64,000 nucleotides of DNA from Halomonas cupida (GCF_900142755.1 NZ_FRCA01000010.1:1-64000); one strand, 5' to 3'. Counted from the first letter of the stretch, positions 1 to 8,778 are shown. Notes: generated by a model from the letters alone, not told the origin. Program-made: numbers and translations.

Positions 1-60
1 TGTGGAAGCGCTGCAAGGCGTTGAGCTAACCGGTACTAATGGTCCGTGAGGCTTGACCAT
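1..60 (+). rRNA. rrl: 23S ribosomal RNA, 3' end (partial)
   Basis: The first 60 bases match the conserved 3' terminus of bacterial 23S rRNA, including the near-universal GAGCTAACCGGTACTAAT segment followed by a CCGTGAGGCTTGACC tail. The rest of the gene lies before the window. The 5S gene follows after about 90 bases, the usual rrn order. The exact 3' end is estimated by comparison with the E. coli end. Confidence 0.95.
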
Positions 61-152
61 ATAACACCCAAGTGGTTTTGGTCGATGACGCACGAAATTT
101 ACGATTGACCGGATACAGAGACGTATCACGTCGGCATGATCTACACCCTTTT

Positions 153-271
153 CGCCTGACGACCATAGCGAGTGTGAACCACCTGATCCCTTGCCGAACT
201 CAGTAGTGAAACCGCTCAGCGCCGATGGTAGTGTGGGGTCTCCCCATGTGAGAGTAGGTCATCGTCAGGCA
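153..271 (+). rRNA. rrf: 5S ribosomal RNA
   Basis: The sequence carries the conserved 5S segments CCGAACTCAG.AGTGAAA and GCCGATGGTAGTGTGGGG. The 5' end (GCCTGACGA, 154-162) pairs exactly with the 3' end (TCGTCAGGC, 262-270), forming helix I and fixing both ends. At about 119 nt it is the usual size. It is the last gene of an rRNA operon. Confidence 0.96.
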
Positions 272-279
272 TTTATTCG

Positions 280-315
280 AAAAAATCCCCCGGATACGTC
301 CGGGGGATTTTTTTT
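280..315 (+). terminator. rrn operon terminator 1
   Basis: A GC-rich perfect stem (AAAATCCCCCGGA pairing with TCCGGGGGATTTT) with a very short loop is followed by a run of T, directly after 5S rRNA. This is a strong intrinsic terminator for the rRNA operon. Confidence 0.93.
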
Positions 316-327
316 GCTTCGAGCGCC

Positions 328-580
328 GAGCACGCTGCGCTCGGGCCGCGAGCGGTTCCGTGCCACCATGCTGTTCACCGCTTGCCATATTCAGAGCAAC
401 CCCGGTCATCGAGCGATGGTCGGGGTTTTTCGCGTTATGGGGCAGGCCACGAGCCTCGAGCACGCCACGAGCCTCGAGCACGCTACGCTCGGGCTGCGAG
501 CAGTGCCGTGGCACCATGCTGCTCGAAGCTCGAAGCTCGAAGCTCGAAGCTCGAAGCTCGAAGCTCGAAGCTCGAAGCTC
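328..580. repeat. Nested short repeats downstream of the rRNA operon
   Basis: Three repeat layers are visible. A 46-bp element at 328-373 recurs at 476-521 with 5 mismatches; each copy holds a CGCTCG...CGAGCG-type dyad. An 18-bp unit is perfectly duplicated in tandem at 447-464 and 465-482. The 7-bp unit GCTCGAA is repeated eight times plus a partial copy at 521-580. The array ends at the 3' end of the AraC-family gene. I see no protein gene here: the open frames are by-products of the repeats. Confidence 0.9.
398..428 (+). terminator. rrn operon terminator 2
   Basis: AACCCCG (398-404) pairs with CGGGGTT further on, with an internal CATCG/CGATG stem, followed by TTTTT. It is a second intrinsic terminator about 100 bases after the first; tandem terminators are common behind rRNA operons. 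Confidence 0.85.
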
Positions 581-1565
581 ACACCTTCCCCTGTTTTCGA
601 CAGGCGCTGGGGGTCATGCCGTAGACCTTGCGAAAGGCGGTGGCAAAGTTGGCGGCGCTGTTGTAGCCGGCAATGGCGGCGGCGCTTTCGATGCTGATGG
701 GTTCGTGGGCGAGGGCATCATGGGCGCGCTGGAGCCTTCTTTGTCTCAGGTGCTCTCCCAGTGGGGCGCCGAATTCTCGATGATATCGGCGCTGTAGCTG
801 ACGCAGGCTCATGCCCAGGCGTTGGGCCAACTGCGACTGGCTCAGTTGCCCGGCTTCTCCGCTGTTGATCAAGCCTTCCAGTCTCTGGGTCCAGTCGTGT
901 GGATGTGAACTGCAGTGGATGGCGGGGGAGTCGATGGCGTCCAGGGACTCACTGATCAGGTTGAGCGCTACAGCCTCGAGATCCAGAAGTCGCAGAGAAG
1001 TGGTTGTGGACGAGATATCAAGGGATTCGAGCCTGTGGACAAGATTCCGGGACGGTTGCCAGTACTCTATTCTGGGCGGCTGCACAGGAGGCTGCTGGTC
1101 TGCTGAAGCATCGAAGAGCCTGAGTGCCGAGCTGTGGCCGAGGCGGCGCAACAGCCAGGCTGGGGTCGCGGTCAGTACCACGCTGTATTCGACTCCGCCC
1201 TTGATGCCCTTGCGCTGGAAGACCGCAGGCTGATCCATGGCCGCGATCATAGCTTTGAAGCGGCGACTCTGGCCCAGCACCAGGGACCGGTCCGCCAGGC
1301 TGATGCGCGCCTCCCCCTTCCATACCACCGCTACCTTCAGGCCAGGTGACAGCATGGCTTCGCTATGTAGGCCGACACGGTCACGTATACGGTTGATGCG
1401 CAGGAAGAGCCCCGGTTGCACCTCGTGCTGGTACATGTGCCCCAGTAGAGGGGCCTGGCCGAGAGGCTTCATTGTGGTGGAGCAGCGATGATCCAGGGTA
1501 AGCACGCTGGCCAGTGAACGAATGTCACCGAGGCCCACCAGAGGTGAATTGTTGAAGACTCCCAC
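579..1565 (-). CDS. AraC-family transcriptional regulator, PchR-like
   Basis: This 328-residue protein has a C-terminal AraC/XylS DNA-binding domain (about residues 225-325) with both helix-turn-helix segments: the first around QLAQRLGMSLRQLQRRYH, the second in the IAGYNSAANFATAFRKVYGMTPS stretch, split here as AAAIAGYNSAANF and ATAFRKVYGMTPSACR. The N-terminal half resembles the ligand-sensing part of PchR-type regulators, which bind ferric siderophores and activate the cognate receptor genes. It is divergent from a TonB-dependent siderophore receptor, separated by 161 bases containing a Fur-box candidate. The inferred role is siderophore-dependent activation of that receptor operon. The 3' end abuts a 7-bp tandem repeat array. 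Confidence 0.88.
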   Translation of the reverse strand: MGVFNNSPLVGLGDIRSLASVLTLDHRCSTTMKPLGQAPLLGHMYQHEVQPGLFLRINRIRDRVGLHSEAMLSPGLKVAVVWKGEARISLADRSLVLGQSRRFKAMIAAMDQPAVFQRKGIKGGVEYSVVLTATPAWLLRRLGHSSALRLFDASADQQPPVQPPRIEYWQPSRNLVHRLESLDISSTTTSLRLLDLEAVALNLISESLDAIDSPAIHCSSHPHDWTQRLEGLINSGEAGQLSQSQLAQRLGMSLRQLQRRYHREFGAPLGEHLRQRRLQRAHDALAHEPISIESAAAIAGYNSAANFATAFRKVYGMTPSACRKQGKV

Positions 1566-1682
1566 TTTTGCATGTCCTGATTGAGCAGGATCGGCATTTC
1601 TGCCGTATCCGCAAATATGACTGGTTGCCGTGCAAAGGAAATGCCGGTTTCAGGATGTAACAATGCCCATCACACAAAATAA

Positions 1683-1701
1683 ATGCAACTCGTTATCATT
1701 A
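1683..1701. promoter_or_regulatory. Candidate Fur box
   Basis: ATGCAACTCGTTATCATTA resembles the 19-bp Fur consensus; the TTATCATT half is strong and the left half weaker. It sits 25 bases before the TonB receptor start, in the promoter region shared with the divergent PchR-like regulator, as expected for iron-repressed siderophore uptake. Confidence 0.65.
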
Positions 1702-1726
1702 AGCTTATTAACGGGAAAGGGGCATC

Positions 1727-3877
1727 ATGAAGCAGAACAAGGGGTGGGTACTTCAATCGCTGTGCGCTGGAGGCGTACTGACGCTCTCTGCGGGAGTGGC
1801 GGCGCAGGACGGCGTGACAGCCGACGTGGATCTTGGCACCGAGCGCGTCATTGGCGTGCGCCTCTATGACATGCTGTCCAGTGAGGCTACGGGAGGCTAT
1901 TCCGTTGATGCGGTTACGGTAGGCACCAAGGTGCCGGCGGCGCTGCGGGATATTCCCCAGTCGGTCAGTGTGGTGACCCATGAGGCCATCAAGGACCAGA
2001 ACTTCAGTACTCTTGATCAGCTGGCTCGCCATACGCCGGGAGTGCGCACGCTCAGCAACGACAGTGGGCGTTCATCGATCTTCGCGCGCGGCTACGAATA
2101 CGATGCCTACAGCATTGATGGCCTGCCGGCACCGATGGCCAGTATCAATGGCACCTTGCCCTCACTGGCGGCCTTTGATCGAGTCGAGATCATGCGTGGC
2201 CCCTCGGGGCTGTTCAACAGCACCAGTGAGATGGGCGGTATCGTCAACCTGGTCCGCAAACGCCCCACGGACAGCTTTCAGGGCGAGCTGACCGGTAGTG
2301 TTGGTACCGAACATGACTACCGTGCCGGAGTTGATGTTTCCGGCCCCCTCGACAGTCAGGGGCGCATACGCGGTCGACTGGTCGCTGAGCAGACACAGCA
2401 GCCGGAGTGGGTCGACAGCAACGAGAATCAGCAGACTGACCTCTATGCGGCGTTGGATATTGTCCTCTCCGATGCCACCGAGCTGTCGCTTGGGTTCATT
2501 CACAATGCTCGGGACATCGTCGTCAATAATGGGCAGCCGCTGGGCAGTGACGGCAACCTGCTCTACGGACACCGAGAGGATTTCTACGGTGCAGACTGGA
2601 ACGACTTCGACAGCGAGTCGTACGACGTCATTGCCGAGCTGACCCATCGCTTCACCAATGGTGGTTATGGACGCCTTGCGGCACGTTACAGTGACCGTGA
2701 CGCCGACATGAACTACGCCTTCGGTGGCAGTGCCCTGGATGAGGAAGGCCGGCTTGGTGCTGCCGGGTTCGGCAGTGTAGTTGATGAGCAGGCGTTGTCA
2801 TTGGATGCGAGTTATACCCAGGCTTTCGATGCCTTCGGCAATGCCAACGAGTTTGTCGTGGGGGTCGACTACAAGGACTACGACACCGATAGTCAGCAGG
2901 GACGTACACGTGGATTGACCTCCGGCTCGGTGACGAAGGACGAGCTCAACGACCTGAGCTATGTGGACATTCTCTCTTCTGCGGAAGCAGGGACGCCGGG
3001 CTTCCGTTTCAGTGATTATCAGTCACAGCTTGAGGAAACCGGCGCCTATGGCAAGGTGGTGGTGCGTCCGCTCGAGTCGCTGGCCTTGATTGCCGGTGCC
3101 CGTGTCAGTCATTTCGATGTTCACTACAACGATCGGGCTGGCGACAGTCAGGCGTCCATGGATGATACGGCCATCACTCCCTATGCAGGACTGGTCTATG
3201 ACCTGGACTGGAATCACTCGCTGTATGGCAGCTACTCCAGAGTGTTCAAGCCTCAGACTCGGATCAATGCCAGCGACGATCTGATCGATCCGCGTGAAGG
3301 TGATCAGTATGAGCTGGGCATCAAGGGAAGCTACCTTGACGGAGACCTGAATGCCCGCATCAGTGCCTTCAGTCTGACCGATAGTCATCGCGCCGCAGCG
3401 TCCTCGGACCCCGGGGCCGATTACTACATCGATAGCGGTGAGGTTGAGGTCACCGGTGCGGAGTTGGAAGTGGTCGGCAGCATCACGCCACAATGGGACT
3501 TGATCTTCGGTTACACCTACATGGATATCGAGGTGAAGGAAGAGACGCCGGATGACTTCACCTTCCCGCTGATGCCGGAGAACCAGGTCAACCTGTGGAG
3601 TAAGTACTCCTTCGAAGGAGGTGCTCTGGATGGCCTGAATGTTGGTGGTGGCATGACAGCGGTCAGTGACTTCAGTACCAGCAGCGGTATAGAAGCGCCG
3701 GGTTATGCAGTGTTCGATGCCATGCTCGGCTACGACTTCACTCGCCAGTTGAGTGGCCAGCTCAATTTCTACAACATCTTCGATCGTGACTACTATACCC
3801 GTGTCGGTGCTGCCAACACCTTCAATTTCCCGGGGGCACCCGCCAGTGCCGTCGCTACATTGCGTTATGATTTCTGA
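1727..3877 (+). CDS. TonB-dependent siderophore receptor
   Basis: The 716-residue outer-membrane protein begins with a signal peptide (MKQNKGWVLQSL..., cleavage near GVAAQDG). A plug domain follows, with the siderophore-receptor signature IPQSVSVVT near residue 70 and RGYEYDAYSIDGLP after residue 110. The rest is a 22-strand-type beta-barrel ending in the typical terminal aromatic residue (LRYDF). It belongs to the FhuE/FpvA/FoxA class, which imports ferric siderophores using TonB energy; the actual siderophore cannot be told. A ribosome-binding site (GAAAGGGG) precedes the ATG. The next gene overlaps its end, and a Fur-box candidate plus a PchR-like regulator lie upstream, so iron regulation is likely. 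Confidence 0.93.
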   Translation: MKQNKGWVLQSLCAGGVLTLSAGVAAQDGVTADVDLGTERVIGVRLYDMLSSEATGGYSVDAVTVGTKVPAALRDIPQSVSVVTHEAIKDQNFSTLDQLARHTPGVRTLSNDSGRSSIFARGYEYDAYSIDGLPAPMASINGTLPSLAAFDRVEIMRGPSGLFNSTSEMGGIVNLVRKRPTDSFQGELTGSVGTEHDYRAGVDVSGPLDSQGRIRGRLVAEQTQQPEWVDSNENQQTDLYAALDIVLSDATELSLGFIHNARDIVVNNGQPLGSDGNLLYGHREDFYGADWNDFDSESYDVIAELTHRFTNGGYGRLAARYSDRDADMNYAFGGSALDEEGRLGAAGFGSVVDEQALSLDASYTQAFDAFGNANEFVVGVDYKDYDTDSQQGRTRGLTSGSVTKDELNDLSYVDILSSAEAGTPGFRFSDYQSQLEETGAYGKVVVRPLESLALIAGARVSHFDVHYNDRAGDSQASMDDTAITPYAGLVYDLDWNHSLYGSYSRVFKPQTRINASDDLIDPREGDQYELGIKGSYLDGDLNARISAFSLTDSHRAAASSDPGADYYIDSGEVEVTGAELEVVGSITPQWDLIFGYTYMDIEVKEETPDDFTFPLMPENQVNLWSKYSFEGGALDGLNVGGGMTAVSDFSTSSGIEAPGYAVFDAMLGYDFTRQLSGQLNFYNIFDRDYYTRVGAANTFNFPGAPASAVATLRYDF

Positions 3878-4832
3878 TCGAAAATGCCTGGTATGGGCCG
3901 CAACAGGGATGTTACTGATGGCAATGATGCCAGCGGCGGGAAGGGGGAATTCATCTCCCTTCCCGGTCGAGGACTTTCTGGTTGAGAACAGTGTTCCCGT
4001 AGCAGTGGCGCTGCCCCGTAGCGAAGCCTTTGCAGTGGACACGAGTGATGCTGCCGGGGAGTACTGGATAGAAGTGGCTCTGCCCGCTCAGCCCGCACCT
4101 GCCGAGGGCTACCCGGTGCTCTATGTGCTGGATGGCAATGCGCGCCTACCGTTGCTCCGAGAGGCTCGGGAGACCCTGACGCGCCAGGGGCCGGAGGGCG
4201 ATGGTAGTCCACTGCTGATCGTTGGTATCGGCTATCCGGGAGTGGAGCGTTTCGCCGTGGAGCGCCGCTCTGCTGATTTTACGCCACCCATGACGTTTCG
4301 TGATGATGGTGAGGCAGGGCGGGGCGGTGCTGAAGCCTTTCTCGACTTCATCGCGCAGCAATTGAAGCCCTTGATTGCCGAGCGTTACTCCATCAATGAG
4401 TCTCGCCAGGCGCTGTTCGGTCATTCCCTCGGAGGGTTGTTCACGCTGTATACCATGCAGCAGTGTCCACTGTGCTTTCGTGACTATATCGCCATCAGTC
4501 CCTCGCTATGGTGGCAAGGGGGCGAGTTCAAGCGTCAGCTGGTCGACCTCATGGGCGATACCGAGTGGTGCGAAACCCTGTCGGGACGCAGTCTGCTGCT
4601 GGGGGTCGGCGGGGATGAGCAGTCGCCGAGGCCCCGGGATCAGACGCCGGAGAGGGATGCCTTGCGGAGACAGCGGGCGATGGTCGATAACACCATCGAA
4701 CTGGGGGAGCGGCTACAGGACCATTGTCCTGAGTTGGCTACCGAACTGGCGGTGTTTCCCGGAGAGGATCACGGCACTGTGCTGTGGCCGGCGGCGAGAA
4801 GGATCATTCAGCACCTCTCACAGCAGGATTGA
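3867..4832 (+). CDS. Siderophore-esterase-like alpha/beta hydrolase (IroE/Fes family)
   Basis: The chosen ATG overlaps the receptor stop by 11 bases and gives a 321-residue protein with a signal peptide (MISDRKCLVWAATGMLLMAM..., about 25 residues), pointing to a periplasmic enzyme. It has the PF00756-type esterase layout: VLYVLDGNA after residue 83, nucleophile motif GHSLGG (Ser187), YIAISPSLWW after residue 206, and a late EDHGT motif supplying the likely catalytic His. IroE and Fes-like relatives hydrolyse ester bonds of catecholate siderophores to release iron. The overlap with the receptor implies co-translation and a shared substrate. In-frame ATGs further upstream would lie inside the receptor gene and lack a signal peptide. 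Confidence 0.82.
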   Translation: MISDRKCLVWAATGMLLMAMMPAAGRGNSSPFPVEDFLVENSVPVAVALPRSEAFAVDTSDAAGEYWIEVALPAQPAPAEGYPVLYVLDGNARLPLLREARETLTRQGPEGDGSPLLIVGIGYPGVERFAVERRSADFTPPMTFRDDGEAGRGGAEAFLDFIAQQLKPLIAERYSINESRQALFGHSLGGLFTLYTMQQCPLCFRDYIAISPSLWWQGGEFKRQLVDLMGDTEWCETLSGRSLLLGVGGDEQSPRPRDQTPERDALRRQRAMVDNTIELGERLQDHCPELATELAVFPGEDHGTVLWPAARRIIQHLSQQD

Positions 4833-4955
4833 TGGTCTGTCAGGGCATGCGGTGAACGGTGCCATGTCATGAAGGCCCATCGATTTACCGGCCTGCATTA
4901 TATGCATACCTAATTGATCTTGAACTAAAGTATAGATGTGCTCTGTTAGGTGCCT

Positions 4956-4974
4956 AAGTAGATTGCCCCTACTT
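4956..4974. promoter_or_regulatory. Small inverted repeat upstream of the CstA-like gene
   Basis: AAGTAG and CTACTT flank 7 bases within the 222-base gap between the esterase and the CstA-family gene. It could be an operator. The surrounding sequence is AT-rich and promoter-like, but I could not pick a convincing -35/-10 pair. Confidence 0.3.
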
Positions 4975-5054
4975 GCTGACCGGATGCTATCCCGGCAGTC
5001 CCGTTCCTGATGGGTGCTTGCAGAGCGCCCGGGCTCTTCCTGGAGGTGTCCTGG

Positions 5055-6527
5055 ATGATTACATTCATAGCGTCGATCCTGCTGTTGATAGTGGGTTACT
5101 TCACATATGGCAGATTCGTCGAGCGAGTTTTCGTCACCGACCGCAAGCGGCGTACTCCGGCCTTCACCATGCGCGATGATATCGACTACGTGCCGATGAA
5201 CACCACGCGCAACTCATTGATCCAGCTGCTCAACATCGCTGGCGTCGGCCCCATTTTCGGTCCGATCCTCGGCGCTCTCTATGGTCCGGTGGCCTTTGTC
5301 TGGATCGTGGTCGGCTGCATCTTCGCGGGTGCGGTACATGACTATCTGACCGGGATGATCTCGATTCGCAATCATGGCGCCCACTTGCCGCAACTGGCTG
5401 GCAAGTTTCTCGGCAAGGTCATGAAGCATGTGGTCAACGGTTTTGCCATCCTGCTGCTGCTGCTGGTGGGAACGGTCTTCGTCACTTCGCCGGCGACCCT
5501 GCTGGCCAATATGACGTCCCTGACCCTGCCGCTGATCATTGGCTTGATCTTTGTCTATTACCTGGTGGCCACTCTGCTGCCGATCGACAAGGTAATTGGC
5601 CGCGTCTACCCCTACTTCGGTGCTCTGTTGCTGTTCAGTGCTGCAGGTATCGGCATTGGCCTGATCGTGACCGGAGCACCGATTCCCGAACTGACCTTCG
5701 ACAACCTGCATCCGGAAGGTGCTCCCATCTTCCCGCTGTTGTTCCTGACCATCTCCTGCGGTGCCCTGTCCGGCTTCCATGCGACCCAGACACCTATCAT
5801 CTCGCGCACTACCGAAAACGAGTCCAGTGGTCGCAAGATCTTCTACGGCATGATGATTACCGAAGGCGTGATCGCCATGATCTGGGCGGCGGCGGCAATG
5901 AGCCTGTTTCACGGCGAACAGAGCCTGGCGTCGGTGCTCGCCGCTGGTGGTCCCGCCGCGGTGGTCAGCGAGGTTTCCGTGTCCATGCTCGGCGCCATTG
6001 GTGGCACTCTGGCGGTGCTTGGTGTGATCGTGCTGCCGATCACGTCCGGAGATACAGCCTTCCGCAGTGCGCGCATGATCATTGCCGATTACCTGAAGGT
6101 CGATCAGAAGCCGATACTCAAGCGTTTGTTGGTAGCGGCACCCTTGTTCGTGTTGTCGGCGGCCCTGACCCAGATCGATTTCACACTGTTGTGGCGCTAT
6201 TTTTCCTGGGCCAACCAGACCACCGCCGTAATCGCCCTGTGGGTAGCGACCATGTATCTGGTGCTGTCGCGCAAGCCGCATCTGATAACATCCCTGCCGG
6301 CCACCTTCATGACCATGGCGACCTTCACTTATATCGTCTGGGAGCCGAACATGGGCCTCGGTCAGTCAATGCCGATAAGCATGGCGGTGGCTGCTGTTGG
6401 TACGCTGTTGTGCATCGCCCTGTTCATGAAGCGGGTAAGACGTCTCAGCGGTGGTATCTTCGCAGTCGATGAGCCTGCCGAGGTGCTGGATTCCAGTGCC
6501 GCTGGTGAGCTCGCGGCGGCGAGATAG
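5055..6527 (+). CDS. CstA-family carbon starvation transporter
   Basis: The 490-residue integral membrane protein belongs to the CstA family (PF02554). Family hallmarks are the YVPMN...NSLIQLLNIAGVGPI region near residues 40-65, the GPILGALYGP loop, and GALSGFHATQTPIISRT near residue 240. E. coli CstA and BtsT (about 700 residues) take up peptides or pyruvate; this is a short member of about 490 residues. The ATG was chosen because GGAGGTG stands six bases before it and translation starts directly with a membrane segment (MITFIASILLLIVGYF). It appears monocistronic, with a terminator-like hairpin after the stop. The substrate is unknown. Confidence 0.88.
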   Translation: MITFIASILLLIVGYFTYGRFVERVFVTDRKRRTPAFTMRDDIDYVPMNTTRNSLIQLLNIAGVGPIFGPILGALYGPVAFVWIVVGCIFAGAVHDYLTGMISIRNHGAHLPQLAGKFLGKVMKHVVNGFAILLLLLVGTVFVTSPATLLANMTSLTLPLIIGLIFVYYLVATLLPIDKVIGRVYPYFGALLLFSAAGIGIGLIVTGAPIPELTFDNLHPEGAPIFPLLFLTISCGALSGFHATQTPIISRTTENESSGRKIFYGMMITEGVIAMIWAAAAMSLFHGEQSLASVLAAGGPAAVVSEVSVSMLGAIGGTLAVLGVIVLPITSGDTAFRSARMIIADYLKVDQKPILKRLLVAAPLFVLSAALTQIDFTLLWRYFSWANQTTAVIALWVATMYLVLSRKPHLITSLPATFMTMATFTYIVWEPNMGLGQSMPISMAVAAVGTLLCIALFMKRVRRLSGGIFAVDEPAEVLDSSAAGELAAAR

Positions 6528-6558
6528 AGAAGGCGAAGCCTGCCGCCCACACCACTGG

Positions 6559-6592
6559 ACGGGCCTCTGCCGATGGCAGAGGCCCGTCTTGC
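6559..6592 (+). terminator. Terminator-like hairpin after the CstA-like gene
   Basis: A perfect 13-bp stem (ACGGGCCTCTGCC with GGCAGAGGCCCGT) has a 3-base loop. The T-tract is weak (CTTGCG), so termination may be partial. It separates the transporter gene from birA. Confidence 0.6.
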
Positions 6593-6708
6593 GTCAAGGA
6601 TATGGCCAACTCGGTCGATGAAGTTCGACGATAAAATATGTCATGCAATTTCCGGCATCTGACGACTTTCGATAGACTATGCGCTTTTCCCGAATCAGGG
6701 CACGCGTA

Positions 6709-7707
6709 ATGACCATTGGTGAGTTGATTCGCCTGTTGAGTGATGGTGAGTTCCATTCCGGCCAGCAATTGGGCGAGAAGCTCGGCGTATCACGCGCGGC
6801 GGTATGGAAACAGCTACGCAAGCTGGAGGATCTCGGCATTGCCATGGAGGCGGTCAAGGGACAGGGTTACCGGCTGGCTCAGCCGCTGGAGTTGCTGGAC
6901 GGTCCCAGCATCGTGTCGGCGCTCGGCCCGGATGCGCGCCACCTTCTGACTCGCCTGTTCGTTGAGGATACCTTGCCATCGAGCAATGAGTTCCTGCGTG
7001 AGCGCTTCCGCCAGGGAGCCGGACATGGCGAAGTCTGCCTCGTTGAGCAGCAGAGCGCGGGGAGGGGGCGTCGTGGGCGCGTGTGGACAACGCCCTGGGG
7101 CCGTACCCTGATGTGTTCCATCGGCTGGCGCTTCGAATCAGGTGTGGTTGCCCTCGAGGGCCTGAGCCTGGCAATCGGAGTCGTGCTGGCACAGGTGCTG
7201 GAACGCCATGGTTTGCGGCCGGCGCTGAAATGGCCCAATGATGTGCTGCTGCCGAAGGATCCCCAGGGGAGTGCCAGCCAGGGGTATGGCAAGCTGGCCG
7301 GCATTCTGGTCGAGATCAGCGGGGATGCGGCGGGTCCCTGTGAAGTCGTGCTGGGAATGGGGATCAATGTGGACTTGCCCGAGGAGTTCCGCGCCACCAT
7401 CGACCAGCCGGTTGCCTGTGTGCATGATCATGCGCAGGGTCTGACGCGCAATCGACTGGCGGCGGAACTGCTGGACGGCCTGCTGGCGATGCTGGCAGGC
7501 TTTGAAGAGCAGCGCTTTGCGGCCTGGCAATACGCCTGGAATAGGTTGCATGCCTTTGCCGGGTGTGAAGTGGAGGTCATTCGCGGCGAGCGTCATGACA
7601 TCATGGTGGCAGGAGAGGTTGATGACAGTGGGAACCTTTGGGTGCGTGGTGACGGTGGCCATGAACGCCTCGTGGGAGGTGAGATCAGTGTACGTGGCCG
7701 CCCATGA
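6709..7707 (+). CDS. birA: Bifunctional biotin-[acetyl-CoA-carboxylase] ligase / biotin operon repressor
   Basis: BirA activates biotin with ATP and transfers it to the biotin carboxyl carrier protein of acetyl-CoA carboxylase; its N-terminal winged helix lets it repress biotin synthesis. The 332-residue product shows the HTH (LGEKLGVSRAAVWKQLRKLE) at about residues 22-45, the biotin-binding loop QSAGRGRRGRVWTTPWG, the KWPNDV motif, KLAGILVE, and a C-terminal SH3-like domain. Having both domains marks the bifunctional type. The start is uncertain: an ATG 30 bases upstream is in frame, but the chosen one fits the family N-terminus better. The stop overlaps coaX by four bases (ATGA), so the two are coupled. 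Confidence 0.94.
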   Translation: MTIGELIRLLSDGEFHSGQQLGEKLGVSRAAVWKQLRKLEDLGIAMEAVKGQGYRLAQPLELLDGPSIVSALGPDARHLLTRLFVEDTLPSSNEFLRERFRQGAGHGEVCLVEQQSAGRGRRGRVWTTPWGRTLMCSIGWRFESGVVALEGLSLAIGVVLAQVLERHGLRPALKWPNDVLLPKDPQGSASQGYGKLAGILVEISGDAAGPCEVVLGMGINVDLPEEFRATIDQPVACVHDHAQGLTRNRLAAELLDGLLAMLAGFEEQRFAAWQYAWNRLHAFAGCEVEVIRGERHDIMVAGEVDDSGNLWVRGDGGHERLVGGEISVRGRP

Positions 7708-8543
7708 TTCTCGATCTTGATATCGGTAACACTCTATCGAAGTGGCGGCTGAAGGATTCGGTCAGCAGCGAGATTCGCTCACGTGGTGCGGTCTGGACTC
7801 GCGAGGAATGGCGGCCGGGGGCTGATATCCCTGACCTCGATATCGTCGATACCGTGCGGATCTCCAGTGTCGCCAGGCGCTCCGTGCTGGCGCAGACCGA
7901 ACAGCTGCTGAAGGATCGGGTGGGTGCCGTGCATGTGGCACGTTCGACTCGTGAGGCGCTGGGTGTCACCAATGGCTATGTCGAGCCCGGGCGGTTGGGT
8001 GTGGACCGTTGGATGGGGGCTCTGGCCGGCTACCAGTTGGCGGGGGCCAGCTGCACTGTCGACTGCGGTAGCGCCATCACTATTGACTTTGTCCTGCCCG
8101 GCGGACGCCATCTCGGCGGGTATATCCTGCCTGGGCTGCGCCTGATGAAGGAGAGCCTCAAGCTGGGTACGCGCAACGTTGCCATCGACCCGGACAGCGA
8201 GGCCGATGAATTACTGGCGCCTGGCAGGCGTACTGTGGAGGCTGTCAATCACGGTATCTACATGGCGGCAGTCAGTGCCGTCAATCGCATCTACAGCGAA
8301 GTCTGTGACCGGGAAGGTGTCGCCTTGCCGATGCTGGTTACCGGTGGCGATGCGAGGGTGGTGTCGAGAGGGATACGGGTTCCACATGCCATCTGGCCGG
8401 ATATGGTGTATGCCGGGCTGGAGGCCTGTTTTCCGCTGACGGCGGCGGAACGTGCTGGCCGAATGGCGGGGGCGCCGGTGCCTCCGCGTCCGGTTGCACT
8501 GGAAAAGATACGTGCAGCTCTTGCGTTCTCCATGTTGCTCTGA
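7704..8543 (+). CDS. coaX: Type III pantothenate kinase
   Basis: CoaX phosphorylates pantothenate, the first step of coenzyme A synthesis. The 279-residue product has the actin/hexokinase-type signatures DIGNTLSKWRL (residues 6-16), GVDRWMGALAGYQ, DCGSAITIDF and GGYILPGL. The start overlaps birA by four bases, and birA-coaX is a common pairing. Type III enzymes are not feedback inhibited by CoA, unlike CoaA. The following 110 bases hold a loose imperfect dyad (8557-8600) and then the tRNA promoter. Confidence 0.94.
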   Translation: MILDLDIGNTLSKWRLKDSVSSEIRSRGAVWTREEWRPGADIPDLDIVDTVRISSVARRSVLAQTEQLLKDRVGAVHVARSTREALGVTNGYVEPGRLGVDRWMGALAGYQLAGASCTVDCGSAITIDFVLPGGRHLGGYILPGLRLMKESLKLGTRNVAIDPDSEADELLAPGRRTVEAVNHGIYMAAVSAVNRIYSEVCDREGVALPMLVTGGDARVVSRGIRVPHAIWPDMVYAGLEACFPLTAAERAGRMAGAPVPPRPVALEKIRAALAFSMLL

Positions 8544-8654
8544 CAGAATACGCCGCGTTCCGAGATAGACCGGTTGTTTTTGGACGTCGGTCAGCGGAAC
8601 AGGTCAGTGATGGTTCAGGTTGTTTTCGACAAACAACTTTTTGGAAACAATCAC

Positions 8655-8682
8655 TTGACATTGCGAAGCGACCAGGTAGAAT
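8655..8682 (+). promoter_or_regulatory. Promoter of the tRNA-Tyr-Gly-Thr cluster
   Basis: TTGACA (8655-8660) is followed after 16 bases by TAGAAT (8677-8682), a near-consensus sigma-70 promoter 12 bases before the mature tRNA-Tyr start. Confidence 0.82.
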
Positions 8683-8694
8683 GCTTCGCCAGTT

Positions 8695-8778
<84 letters not shown>

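Noticed and set aside
521..580. The 7-bp repeats as a CRISPR array
   Set aside because: The units are contiguous and far too short, with no spacers and no cas genes nearby.
191..797. Open frames across the 5S gene and the downstream repeats
   Set aside because: They run through 5S rRNA, the terminators and the 7-bp repeat array, which yields repeated SKLEARS-type peptides by chance.
8557..8600. Imperfect dyad after coaX as a terminator
   Set aside because: The stem is broken by unequal internal loops and no T-tract follows the second arm.
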